Positions 34,993 through 46,400 of a DNA stretch of 64,000 nucleotides are shown piece after piece. The translations under genes were made by a program, and so were the position numbers. The notes beneath the pieces are model-generated. The model saw only the letters and a program-made list of their open reading frames with translations. It ran no database searches and had not been told where the DNA came from. The stretch lies in NCBI GenBank assembly GCA_914767715.1, contig OU612066.1, forward strand, positions 12,903,001-12,967,000. The letters are read 5' to 3'. How positions within the stretch are numbered: the first letter of the stretch is position 1; every line of letters starts with the position of its first letter. This DNA is from Membranipora membranacea. Taxonomy: Eukaryota; Bryozoa; Gymnolaemata; Cheilostomatida; Membraniporidae.

Positions 34993-35505
34993 AAGCTCAA
35001 GCGCAGAAAGACTAGGCTTATGAAAATAATTGGAGTGAAGGCAGTTATGGAGCTGCACCTCGATTCTGCCCTGATGAGCAGCGATGATGAAGCTGGTGTT
35101 AGCCATCCACCATTATGGAGATCACCGACTGCCACACAGCTCTTTAAACAGGTAAAAACAAGATATAAGACGTCAGTCTTCAACTATGCTAATGTCAATC
35201 ACAACAGACCCTGGATATATTATATGTATATCAAATTCATTGTATATTGCCCAGAGAGCTTCTTGTTGGGACTTCATATATTGCTTTATAACGAAACAAC
35301 AGCTTTGATCCACCGCCATCAACCCGATCATAATCTTCGAATCGTAAACAAATATAAAATCCAATATTGGTTTTTCATGTTTCTGTAGGCTGACAGTTAT
35401 ACTCCTCCTAGAGGTAAACGAGTAGTTCGGACAGAAGGATCCTATAGCTCAAGGCCTCTCCCAGCAAAGCTGATAAACCACAGCCTCGTGCTACCTGACT
35501 GCTAA
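34993..35505 (+). CDS. Plus-strand accessory gene inside the CACTA element (partial)
   Basis: Exons 34993-35151 and 35389-35505 join in phase through a GT-AG intron and end at a stop. ATG codons are available at 35020 and 35047, but an upstream exon is possible because an acceptor AG precedes 34993. The product is basic at its start (KLKRRKTR), then acidic (ALMSSDDEAG), with PPLWRSP and a terminal GKRVVRTEG/RPLPAK segment. It lies divergently from the transposase and shares about 200 bases of upstream space with it. CACTA elements often carry a second protein that helps transposition; that role here is inference. Confidence 0.5.
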
Positions 35506-35913
35506 TGGCAGTCCATGCGTCATGTGTTTCTGAATATGTAATCGCTAATTAATATAACTTACTGCAATATTTTTGCATCCTAATTTTGTAAGTGGTTGAT
35601 TTTTCCACCATAGATATATTTATGTCAGCTCTCTTCAATCTATAGCACTTTTATACTTTATCATTTCATGCTTATTCCATAATACAATTTGTTTTAATTT
35701 TCTTTCACTCTGTGAACCATCCACTATTACATGTTCATGTATATCAGTATTTTAATAAAGGTCAAACCATGGATATATTAGCCATACCAAATAGTTATTA
35801 TCTTCGGGTTGACAACTGAACTGGGCAACATTTACGATAGGAAAGGGCAACTCCAAAAGTTAGCAAGCCGAGATTCTGCCTACATGCGGGCAGAATGTCA
35901 TTGAAACAGTGTG

Positions 35914-36322
35914 TTCGGTTTTTATTTTTTTACATTTTTGATTATTTTGACACATTCGGAAGAACATCATTTTAATGATGAAGATTGTTGTCAATAAATG
36001 TATAGAAAGAAAAGAAAATTGTGGGAGTTATCCATTGCTTGATGTTGGGTGGACAACTCACTGTCAATATTTATAAAGAGCCAGCACTTAACTAGTACAA
36101 AATAACCTTTAACCTCTAATATGTACTTAATTCCTGCTTACAGAAAGGGATACTGAACATCAGCAGGTCTCAGAAGAAGGAGAGGGAGATGCAGATAAGG
36201 AGAGATCAGTATACATCATCTACATCATCAGCTGACAGTGAGACTGATAGGTGAGAGAAAGAGATTGTTTTTATTGCATATCATCAATGATGAAGCAAAA
36301 TTATGGTATCTGTGATAAGGCG
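35914..36322 (+). repeat. 434-base tandem duplication, unit 2 (right part)
   Basis: Continues from 30088-30115 across the CACTA insertion. It contains a second copy of the 107-base copy b exon at 36144-36250 with intact splice signals. Unit boundaries match 29641-30074 exactly after one TTC is removed. Confidence 0.9.
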
Positions 36323-36523
36323 TTGTCATTTAGAAGTCTGATACTAAAGGGTATGCAACAGTGAGAAGAAACGAGTTGTGCAGCACTTTGCTGATAGAAA
36401 ATGTTTTCCTACCTGGAACATAATGTTTGTATTAAAAATATGCTCTTTGTCATTAATACCAGGTTACTACCAGGTGGTCCTAGAGAGGGTGTGCAGAGCG
36501 ACTACAGGACTATCGACAGCTGA

Positions 36524-37474
36524 GCTATATACATATAACTACTACTGATGGAAGATTATGCTCAATTCTGTAATTATCTACTCGTTACAAGTTATAAAAC
36601 CAAGGAGTGAAACTCTGTGGTGAAACCTTGAATGTAATTGTTATGACAAACTTAAGGTTCTGTACAATATCAATAACTACATGATCATGATCTCGCATGT
36701 TCTGCCAACTCATAATTGTTTTTTTTTGCATTTTTATCTGTATTGAGCAACGTACAAAAGTTTTGTACAATTTTACCTAGCAATGCTCTGATCAAGAACT
36801 TTTGGGCAACTGCAAATATTACATGATTTCTTAGTATTAAATGAAATATACTTATATCATTGAATGCCTTCTCCAGAAATTTTCGTATACACAAAATACT
36901 ATAGTTATTTGTATATGGCATGACAGTATGTCATCTTCACCATGCAAATCTTATCCTCATATCAACCAGTAATATGTCGTTATATTAGCATGCGGAGCTT
37001 ATTTCACTTCTCAATCTCTTCACCACATTCAGCATTGTACATCTCAATAACAGGTGAACTGAATTGTTGATGCTTCAACCAATGGGCTGGTGTGATCTCG
37101 TGTCTCACGGCATGTCTTTTACGTGGGCCCAGCCTTAATCGTATTCACTATTTTTTGAGTGCACTCAGATTAATGCAAGGTTACTCTATTAAGAATTATA
37201 AGTATGGAAGGCTATATGCACCAGTGGATTTGCTCATAATTTATATTCATAAAGAATTTATCCTCTTACCTCAGCCCATCATGCCAGAAATAGTTATACT
37301 ATTAGACAGGTACCTGCATCTAGTAGTTAGGTGTACTCAATATCGTTAGTTTTCGGACAATCCTTTACTTGAATATCAATTTATCATGTTGGTTATAGTG
37401 TGATGCTCTGAAATTTGATCGCCCATCCTCCTGCAATATAGTTTCTGTTCCCGCGGACTAACTCACCCTGCAAA
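36524..37474. other. Spacer between MFSD1-like copies b and c
   Basis: AT-rich, no supported gene. The 5' flank of copy c must hold its promoter, but I see no clear TATA box. Confidence 0.4.
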
Positions 37475-40400
37475 ATGGCGTTCACCGCTCATTCAGGTAG
37501 GTTTTTAGCGATCTATTTTGTAAATTGTATATTGTGTGCCAACAAATAATACTGAATTCAGATCCGCATATGCCCTACTGTAACCCCGGTGACCTACTGT
37601 TCCATTTTCCCAGCTGTAACTGCTCCTCTTGTACGCTTCTCAAAAGAAGTTCAGCAGAATATCAGAAAGCCATAGTGGTACTTTTTCGTTCATACTAAGG
37701 CAATGGACAATCATTTTCTAAGAAACTATCACTATTTCCCATGTCCAAATTTGACAGTGTGCCCGGTGGATTTTTGTATTCTTTGTTTCCATTCTCCCAA
37801 ACTTGTTATAAATTTTATTTAATGAAATGAAGCTTCTCATAGCATACATTGCCCCAGATGACACTGGGATGCCATGCCATGCTTAACCCATATGGTCCCA
37901 GTCTTGTGTTCACATTTCAAAATTCATCTAAGATAGCAATGTTGTGTTAGGTTTATCTTGGATAATAATTTGCATGTGTTTACATTGTCTGGGATAACGG
38001 TTTGACATTGTACACGGTTCAATGCTAGATATAGGTCAAGCTTATTGATTAGTCCCAAATAATTTACAAGTTAAGTGAGACTTACCTACGTAGTCCGTAA
38101 GTTGAAACTTGACTATAATTCTCATTGAAGCACTGCTATACTATGGGAGACCAAAGTTGTTCCTTGCCCCATTATGTGTAATCTTTCAAAAGTTTCTTTG
38201 TAGGTTGGTGTTTACAAGGTCAGCCACAGCAGAATTTATGCTGGGCCCCTGTTTCTCAGTTACTAGCTGAGTAAGTTGGCTTAGATAAGCACTGCCATTG
38301 TTTAAGCTGTGATCCTCGTCGCTTATGGCATTTTCTTGATTAGATTCTCTTGTAGTTCTGAAGAATCTACCTAGAGCCTGGTCCCCGGAGTCTACACCGC
38401 GTCCAGGACTGTCATTGTTTTCTCTATTATTATTGTCATAAATACCTCGATCTTCTTCTTCTTCCTCCTCATAGTTGAGCTGTTCCTCGTGTATCTCTAC
38501 ACCTCCAGATGCCATGGTTATTAAGTAGAAAAGTTTAGATAATTTTTAGGAATTTTATAAGAGGAAAATTTTTCCCCTGTCTTGGTGAGTAAGCTTAACA
38601 AGCCGGAAGTGAGGAGCTACTCAGGCGCGGTGGAATTCCTTTGGGAATCCCATAGTATTATTGCAGTGCTTCAGTATGAGAATCCCAGTTATCATATTCA
38701 CATAGTACCTTGTTAAACCCATGCATGGCAACGTTGGAATTAACTGTCAGACTTTCCAGTTGCAGCCCCCCCCCCCCCCCAATTAGGCCAGAAGCAGCTA
38801 TAGCATAAGTTGTTATGGCACGGACAATATTTGATGGCAGGATACTGAGCAGGTTTTATACTTCATTGGTGTATGTTCTGCAAAATTCACCGGGTGTACC
38901 CAGTTATAATGGTCATTTTTAGAAATTAAAAGGTGTTTCGTTTTTTGCATTGTGTGGGGACATAATTCCTACTAATGAACAACTTATATGCAAAACGCTC
39001 TTATCTTCACGAAATTTCAGGTTGAAATTGCATTGTGTGATTTTGTTGACATGACAATTGATTCACCAAGTAAACTTGCAGAAGTCTGCTCGTATAAGAC
39101 CAGCACAAATTGAAAATTTCAATTGATTTATGTCCAACTTCTTATGAGACTAATTTGACATTGCATGATCTTAACACCACTGTCTTGGGGTAATTACAAA
39201 CAAAATTTATGATGTTTTAATTGTCTCGTATGTCATTTTTCGACTGGAAACCTTTTGCATAACACATGAGCAAAGAGTTCAATGAGTGCCTCACTTTTCA
39301 GAACGAAACTCGACTGTCAGAGTCTGAAATCAATCACTTCTAAAGATGGTTCACAAATACTGACTATCTGAGAGCTTGGTGTCATTTGTTTGTGGGAACA
39401 TAAAAAAGTTTTGACACGAGATTTTAATGTGGCTTTGCAAAGCCAACTGATAAAAGCCATAGACATTAAAACTGTTTTTATATCTATGATAAAGGCACAT
39501 TTTTTCAACTCAGATATGTCAGCATCGCATCTTTTCCTAACATGCAAATGACATGATATGGGAATATGCGGTAGCGCTGTCCCAGACAACCACCTCATGC
39601 AATGATAAAGCATATACTATGTTGAACCCAGGACTATAGTCTTGACTCCTACCAACTGCATCATACTCTTCCAACTAATCACAATAGATCACAATAGATA
39701 GTGTGAATATTTGGGATATGCAGTAGTGCTGCCGCTGACCTCGTCAACTGGGTAAACACTTTTTTCCTACATCAAATTTGTCTCATGCTATCACTCACAC
39801 GTCTTACTACTAGGCTTCTTTTTGTCTTGTTCTCGTGGAGATGTCGTGCTGACGCTGACCACCTTTTGACATGACATGTGATAGAATATCTTGTGAAAAT
39901 CATACGTATAGTCGTGTTTTCCGCTGACCATATTAAACACTTAGTATTTCACTTACCTAACCGATTGAGAGAAAAATATTTCACTCATTGAAAGCAATTT
40001 TTAGAAGAAATGAGGATATGCTGCCGCGCTGCCGCTGACACGATTGCGACAAAGGGCACACCCATATTTTATGGATTCAACATGTTGTTTCACACTAGAA
40101 ACACCTTTCATTAAGAACTTAACATTTCACTTACTATATGCAATTTTGAGAACATTTGCGGATATGCTGCCGAAAGACAGTAGTCTTAGACCACACAATA
40201 TCACACTAGCCTCATAAAGGTCTGACAATATGCTATTTGAATTTTATTTCAATTTGTGCTGATCTAACACAAGCAGACTTCTACAAGTTCACTTGGTAAA
40301 TAAATTGGCAAGTAAACAAAATCCCCACAATGCAGTTTCAACCCAGAATTCCCTGAAGATCAGAACATTTTGCATATGAGTTAGTTCATTAGAAGGAGTT

Positions 40401-43400
40401 ATGTCCCCACACATATAACGTTAAAACAAAACACATTTTAATTTCCAAATATGACCACTACAACTGGGTACACCCGGTGAATTTTACAAAACAAACACCA
40501 ATGAAGTTTAAAACGTGATCAGTATCCTGCCATCAAAAGTTGTCCGTGCTATTATTTTATAGAGCAGTTATTGCGAGGCTGCTTCTGGCCTAAATGGCTT
40601 ACTATTTCATCAAAAATGTCATAAAACCTTTATCAGTTTATGATGGCATTGTTAGAACTAACAACATGTTACAAGCATTACTGAAGCCCTGTGTCTTCCA
40701 ATAGATAGCAGCACTGATGCGGATTAGATCAAGTTTTTTTCAATTTGCCTGCATCTGGAGTTGCTTCTATTCTACTGGTGGCCTGACGCTGGTATTTTGA
40801 AGGGTGAGAAACTCTAAAATGCAGACAAATGGTTCATACTTGATCTACATACGCTTCACTACTACAATAATTTTCTTAAAATTACCTGAGTTATTCAATC
40901 ACAAAAGGTTTTTTCTGTTTCCAGGTAACGGTTATTTAAAGGGCATCCAGGGTTTCATTGATTGATAGCAGATTGCACCTCCTGCATGGGGAAAAATACA
41001 AAATCTAATTTGTTATTGATGATTATTCAGCCAGAATTCTTGTGAAACATTTCATCCATCAGGTACTCAAACTCAGCTAAAATAGAAAACCATAGAGCAG
41101 TTTCCTGTTCCTGTTATTATTTAGCCTGTGCTCTATCATATCATTACACCAATGTCTTGCAACCTTCCCTAAACTGAAGTGTTACCGAGCTTAGAGTCAG
41201 CAACTACTTTGAGTTTGCATCGCGCAATGCACAAAGCTGATGCTGCCTATCACATTATTTACTACCCATTAATGCATTGCTTCGAAACCTTGGTTGCCCT
41301 TTAATTCGAAAAAGGTGATGGGCCATTACACATAACTGTTCAGTTTATCACCATGACTTTGTGACATAAATCATAGTGTTATTTTTATGTGAAGGAGAAG
41401 GGAGCTATCATTCATAATTTCATAATTCATATTTTAAAAAAACCACATACAGCTGAACGATAACATTATGTTAAAATTGCTTTCCTCAGTAGTTCAATCA
41501 GCCCTTTACCGGCCAAAAATCTTTAGACTCTACTGATATGGAACGGTCGCTGGGGACCCTATCTCTTTCCTGTTCCCAAATCAAGAAGTTAGATTACATT
41601 TACTGATTATACTATTACATACTATACCTATCAATGCTTATATCATATTTAGTTTAAATAGTTTAAACTACCGCTGTCACTCAGGCAAATTTCATTGAAT
41701 TCCGTATAGCTCCAAGATAACTAATTGAGGTTTTTATCTCAGAATTGCCCAAACTGATTTTCAAAATCTGGGTATGAAGTCATTGTACTACTGATGACGC
41801 CATTATTTTAGACTGAGCTCACCAAAACCCCAACACAATGACTATTCAGTTTATAGTTAAATCATTGTTCTGTTATAGAAAGATAGCTGTACATTCAGAG
41901 AGCTGTACCAAGGACAGGTGGCGCATTTAACAAAACAGTAATCGCCACCAATCTCAGATTTAATCACTATATTGAAATTCCCATGTATATTTTGCAGCTT
42001 CGTACAGATATACAGTTCTCCTCTTCACATGTCTGCTGACTTTTGGGACCTACTTCTGTATTGATATGCCCAGTGTTCTTCAAACACATTTCACTTGTGT
42101 GAGTGTCTAATATCTTAACTAAGGTATTGAAACTTGTAGTTTGATTCTGTGTGTTTGTAACAGAGATTAATTTTAAATAATCTGAGCAATCTATCATCAT
42201 ATACAGTCGATCTAAATGAGGCCAACATTAATGAAAATCTGATTGATATTTTTTCAGAATTTGACATGTTCAGACAATGATAATGCTACGACTTATAGTA
42301 CAGCAGCAGCCACCACTGCAATGTCCAACACAAACAACAGCACTATGTGTGGGGGAGATTGTCTAGGCATGTCAGACAGTCAGTATAATCTTCTCTATGC
42401 CATATATGCCTGGCCAAATGCTGTTTTTGTCATCGGTGCAGGCATACTTATTGATAAGCTAGGCATCAGGGGTAAGGCTTAAGGCTTAAATATTGAGCAT
42501 GGCTTCTGCATTATGTTTTTTGCTGTTGCAGCCGATCATCACAACTAATCAAATCTAATATGCTATATGACCTTATGTAATGAAAACAATTAAAGTTGGT
42601 GAATGCTGATATTATCTGACAATGTCTTGGTATTCCACATAATATTCAGCTCGTTTCTTACCTGTGTAAAGCTAATTGTATGGAATGCAGATTGTAAATA
42701 TTCATCTCAGGCCGCAGTAAATGAGCAATCAGGGCTTTCGACAGTAAGGTTGATCACTGAAAATAAAGGCTATCTCTATTTGAATTCTACAATCGCATCT
42801 CTCCAGTATTACCATTTTTTCAACCTTTAATGCCTTACCCACGTCCATTTGCTCAACAACAAACACAACAAAAACATATACATAAATACTGATAATATTA
42901 CAAATGCGGTTATGATTAAAACATACATCACGCAAGTACTTTCTATATTTGGTCTGAATAATGTTTTTTCCTTTTTTTAATTTTGTTTTTGGCACTGTTC
43001 AAACAACATCTTGATTAGAAATGATTTACAGTCTAAGCTAATTATTCTGAATCCTGCTAATACAAAATTCCTGTGAATTCAGACACCTGAAAGTGGTCGC
43101 AGCTCTGCCAATGGTTTTTACAGGCTGTTCATTCGAAGTTGTAACTGTAATTCAAAGTTATCTTCTCAGACCAAGGAAGAAAGTAACTCCATATTCAGTT
43201 GGTTGTTTGTGACAAAGCAGACAATATGAGTGATCATGATCTGGATTAAGCACTAACAAACAAAGATGCCAACCGCACTTTTCACTGTTCACTCAGTCAT
43301 CAGTGTTTTATTACCATTACCACTTGCAAAGCATGATGCCACGATTGAAATGTTTCTCTATATTGAAAAGAAAGTCTATTTCTCAAATTTCTGGAATTAG

Positions 43401-46400
43401 TTAAAAAATTTCCGCGATCTAGCATTTTTATAATTGGAACAATTCTTGATTGGAAACAATTTCTTGGGTCCCCTGGAGTCTGAATTGAGTGTCATACATT
43501 ACGAGGGGTGAAGATGCAGTCGTAGAATTCATATTGTACAAAAGATTGTCCTCTATGATAAATTTAGCGGACAAATTCAGAAATAAAGAACAAATTGCTG
43601 AAGTATTTTATCTTTGTAGTTGGACTGCTTTTATTCTCCTCCCTGTGCTTGATTGGTTCTATATTATTGGCTGTCGGTGCTCTGTTCCAAGGATCAGCAG
43701 CTCTTTTACCAGTGATGTTATTAGGACGTCTTCTGTTTGGGTGTGGTAACGGCTCACTCACAAGTAAGTGTTTGTATGGTAATAATTTACTGCCGAGAAA
43801 ACACTTTAGAATTCAATTATTTTCTATAGGAATGATTATTAAAGACTACCCAAAGACCAAAGGATGTTATAGCCAGGCAGTTACTTATGATAATGTTGTG
43901 ATGGACTTGCATGGTTAAAAAATTCAATACTCTACTTGACATGAATTATTGATGGAAAGAGTGCCTTCCATCAGGGAAGGTAACTCTCATTCTCCGCATT
44001 ATGATGTCACAGTCTCCAGGGAGTGCTTGTTTCTTGTATTGCACATCCGGGTGACTGTGACATCATAATGCAGAGAATGAGAGTTACCTATCATAAGTAA
44101 CTGCCTGGCTTCAACATGCTTTGGTCGGTAGTCTTCATGCTTAGCTTCATTGCAAGGCCTATTGTATTTTTGTTTTCCAAATAAAAACCAGTGTGACGCT
44201 GTAAGAAGGCCAGTAGATAGTCTCCAAACTATCTTTAATTTATCTTGAAATGACTTCATTGTTGTTGATTCCAGTTGCCCGGAAGAAGCTGGTGGCATTT
44301 TGGTTCAAGGACAAAGAACTAGCCTTAGCCTTTAGCCTGACATTGTCAGTCTCAAGGCTGGGGAGTATGCTCAACTTCTTGCTCACTGAGACCTTCACAG
44401 ATACTTTTGGGCTAAAGTCGACGCTATGGGGAAGTGAGTTTTGTCACTCTAACACTGCGTTATTTTATGTGGCATATCATTCTATTATGTATTGACTCGA
44501 AAGCCCCCGGACCTTTATCCAATTTGATATTAGATTAATACACACATACACTTTGGTTCATAAGTTGACATCGCACAACCTACCATGTTTTTTTAAGGTA
44601 TCATCCTCGTTGGAACCGGGTTTATTGCAGCAATCTTTTTATCAATACTTGATAAAGCTGGGACTGAACAGCTTGGACAATCTGATTCCATCAAAAAACA
44701 ATCGAAAGGAATGGTAAGTCTCCGCGTATCCGAATGTCCATTGTGGAAATCACAAATCAATATTACCACCACATCCTGCTACTCTTCAATTTAATTTTCT
44801 TCATCTTTTTGTTTTGTCAACAAATTTTTAGTAGTGTATTAAAACATTATTTATAAACCAAATTTAACTTTGTAAAGTAATACGATACCTTGCGCATCGT
44901 TTCGATGATTTCTACCCAAATGATTTTAACTTGCACAGGGACTGAGAGATATCAAAGATTTCACTTTGAGCTTCTGGCTTCTTAGTCTCACTATTGTATT
45001 CTTCTATAGCGTAGTGTTCCCATTCGTCGCAGACGCCAGGTTAGTAAATTTACCTGAGTTCTTAAGTGAAGCAACAGTTTAGCCTACATATTATTTGATT
45101 AAATATCAGTAACCTTTAATTAATGATAAAAATCCGATAAACTTATGCTTAAATATCATCAAATTAATGATTGAATATTAATAATTAAATACTAAATATT
45201 AATAATTAATAATTAATTTATTAATGATTATTGATTAATATTTATTTTAATTAATTTTGGTTAAAAATTATTGATGACTATTATTAATGATTAATATATT
45301 ATTGATATATAAGATGAATATTAATATTAATTAATGATCAAATTACAATATTTAATGTCATCGAAAATTAACTATTTATTTTAGTTGGTCAAAGCCCTGA
45401 ATATATTACTGTTATTTTTATAAAAGATGAACACAGGTACCCTTTAAAGTGACAGTGCTATTAGAAAAGTGGATATATACCCAGTAAATCAAATATTGTG
45501 AGTTCATAGGGCAATTAAAAATGATAGAAAAATGAAAATTGTGGAAAATAGCATTTTAATTTTTTAAAAATATTTTAGCACAGATCATAGTGAATCATAG
45601 TGGTCAGGGGGAGGCAATTAATCATTATGATCCACTATGATCGCAATTTTCAGACTTTGCAGCAGTTCTACTGCAACTAGGATCACAGGCTGTTTTATTT
45701 CACATGCCCCAATGACTTTTCAGCCTGAGATCTTTAAAACCATACCAAACATGGCCTAGTAGGACTGTCACTTGAAGATACGGAACATTTAATTTTCGAT
45801 CCTTCAGACTATTCAAACACATCTGTTGTCACTGTTTTTAACTCTCTGCCAGGATTTATTAGATCATCAAATACTCTATATCAACTTTTAAAAGACAACT
45901 TATCATTTATCTCTCCAAATTACTATTAGCTTAATTCACATATCTTTACGAATTTCTTTTTTTCCTTTTTTCTCTTTGCACATAACGAAAAGCATTTTTT
46001 TTCTTAAAGATGATTGTGATGCCAATAAAAGTATTATAAAAAAACCTATCATTAAAGTTACTATATAAACTTTAAGTCTTTAGATTCCAATAGAAGATAG
46101 TAATATCCAACTGAATATATAGTACCTAAAGTCAAGTCAAAGAACAGTTTCCATCGATTTATCAGGTGTCTTGTATTTTGCAGTAAATTCATCAGTACAA
46201 AGTACCAGTTCTCAAGTGATAAGACACCTTCATACATAGCTGGAGCAGTGTATGATTGTGGTATGCTGTTGCCTCCATTCCTTGGCGGTGTTATTGTAAG
46301 TAAATGCATATTTAAATATTTATCATGATTGCCCAACAAGTGATGATTGTCCATATATATATCTTTTGTAATCATGTTCTTAATTCTTCTTAATTATGTC

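Larger units (their letters stand above)
30116..35913 (-). mobile_element. Complete CACTA/EnSpm DNA transposon
   Basis: 5798 bases bounded by a 3-base target duplication TTC (30113-30115 and 35914-35916), typical of CACTA elements. The ends are inverted repeats starting CACAGTGTTTCAACGACATT at the left and CACACTGTTTCAATGACATT at the right (complement). The repeats continue with gaps to GGAGTTGCCCTT on both sides, over about 60-75 bases. The right end has an extra GCAGAATCTCGG-like insert. It encodes a tnp2-type transposase on the minus strand and a second small gene on the plus strand. It lies in the last intron of copy b. Confidence 0.92.
21352..36523 (+). pseudogene. MFSD1-like: MFSD1-like transporter, copy b, disrupted
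   Basis: Exons matching copy c: 21352-21373 (MAFNAHS), 21777-21877, 22639-22840, 23033-23176, 23594-23752, 24002-24117, 24757-24857, 25155-25266, 28791-28928, 29435-29549, 29896-30002 and a final exon 36463-36523. The exons are open and clearly MFS: a DKLGIRG motif after TM2 and WFKDKELALAF before TM5. Two defects stand out. The exon at 22639 has CAT where the acceptor CAG should be, with no AG back to an in-frame stop at 22600. The TM11 exon (140 bases) is absent between 28929 and 29434, so later exons would be out of frame. A LINE sits just after the donor at 25267. The 107-base exon is duplicated at 36144-36250, flanking a CACTA element. It is probably a young pseudogene; assembly error is the alternative. 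Confidence 0.7.

Noticed and set aside
36585-36921. Minus-strand ORFs between copies b and c
   Set aside because: Overlapping short frames in different phases, without start context or domains.
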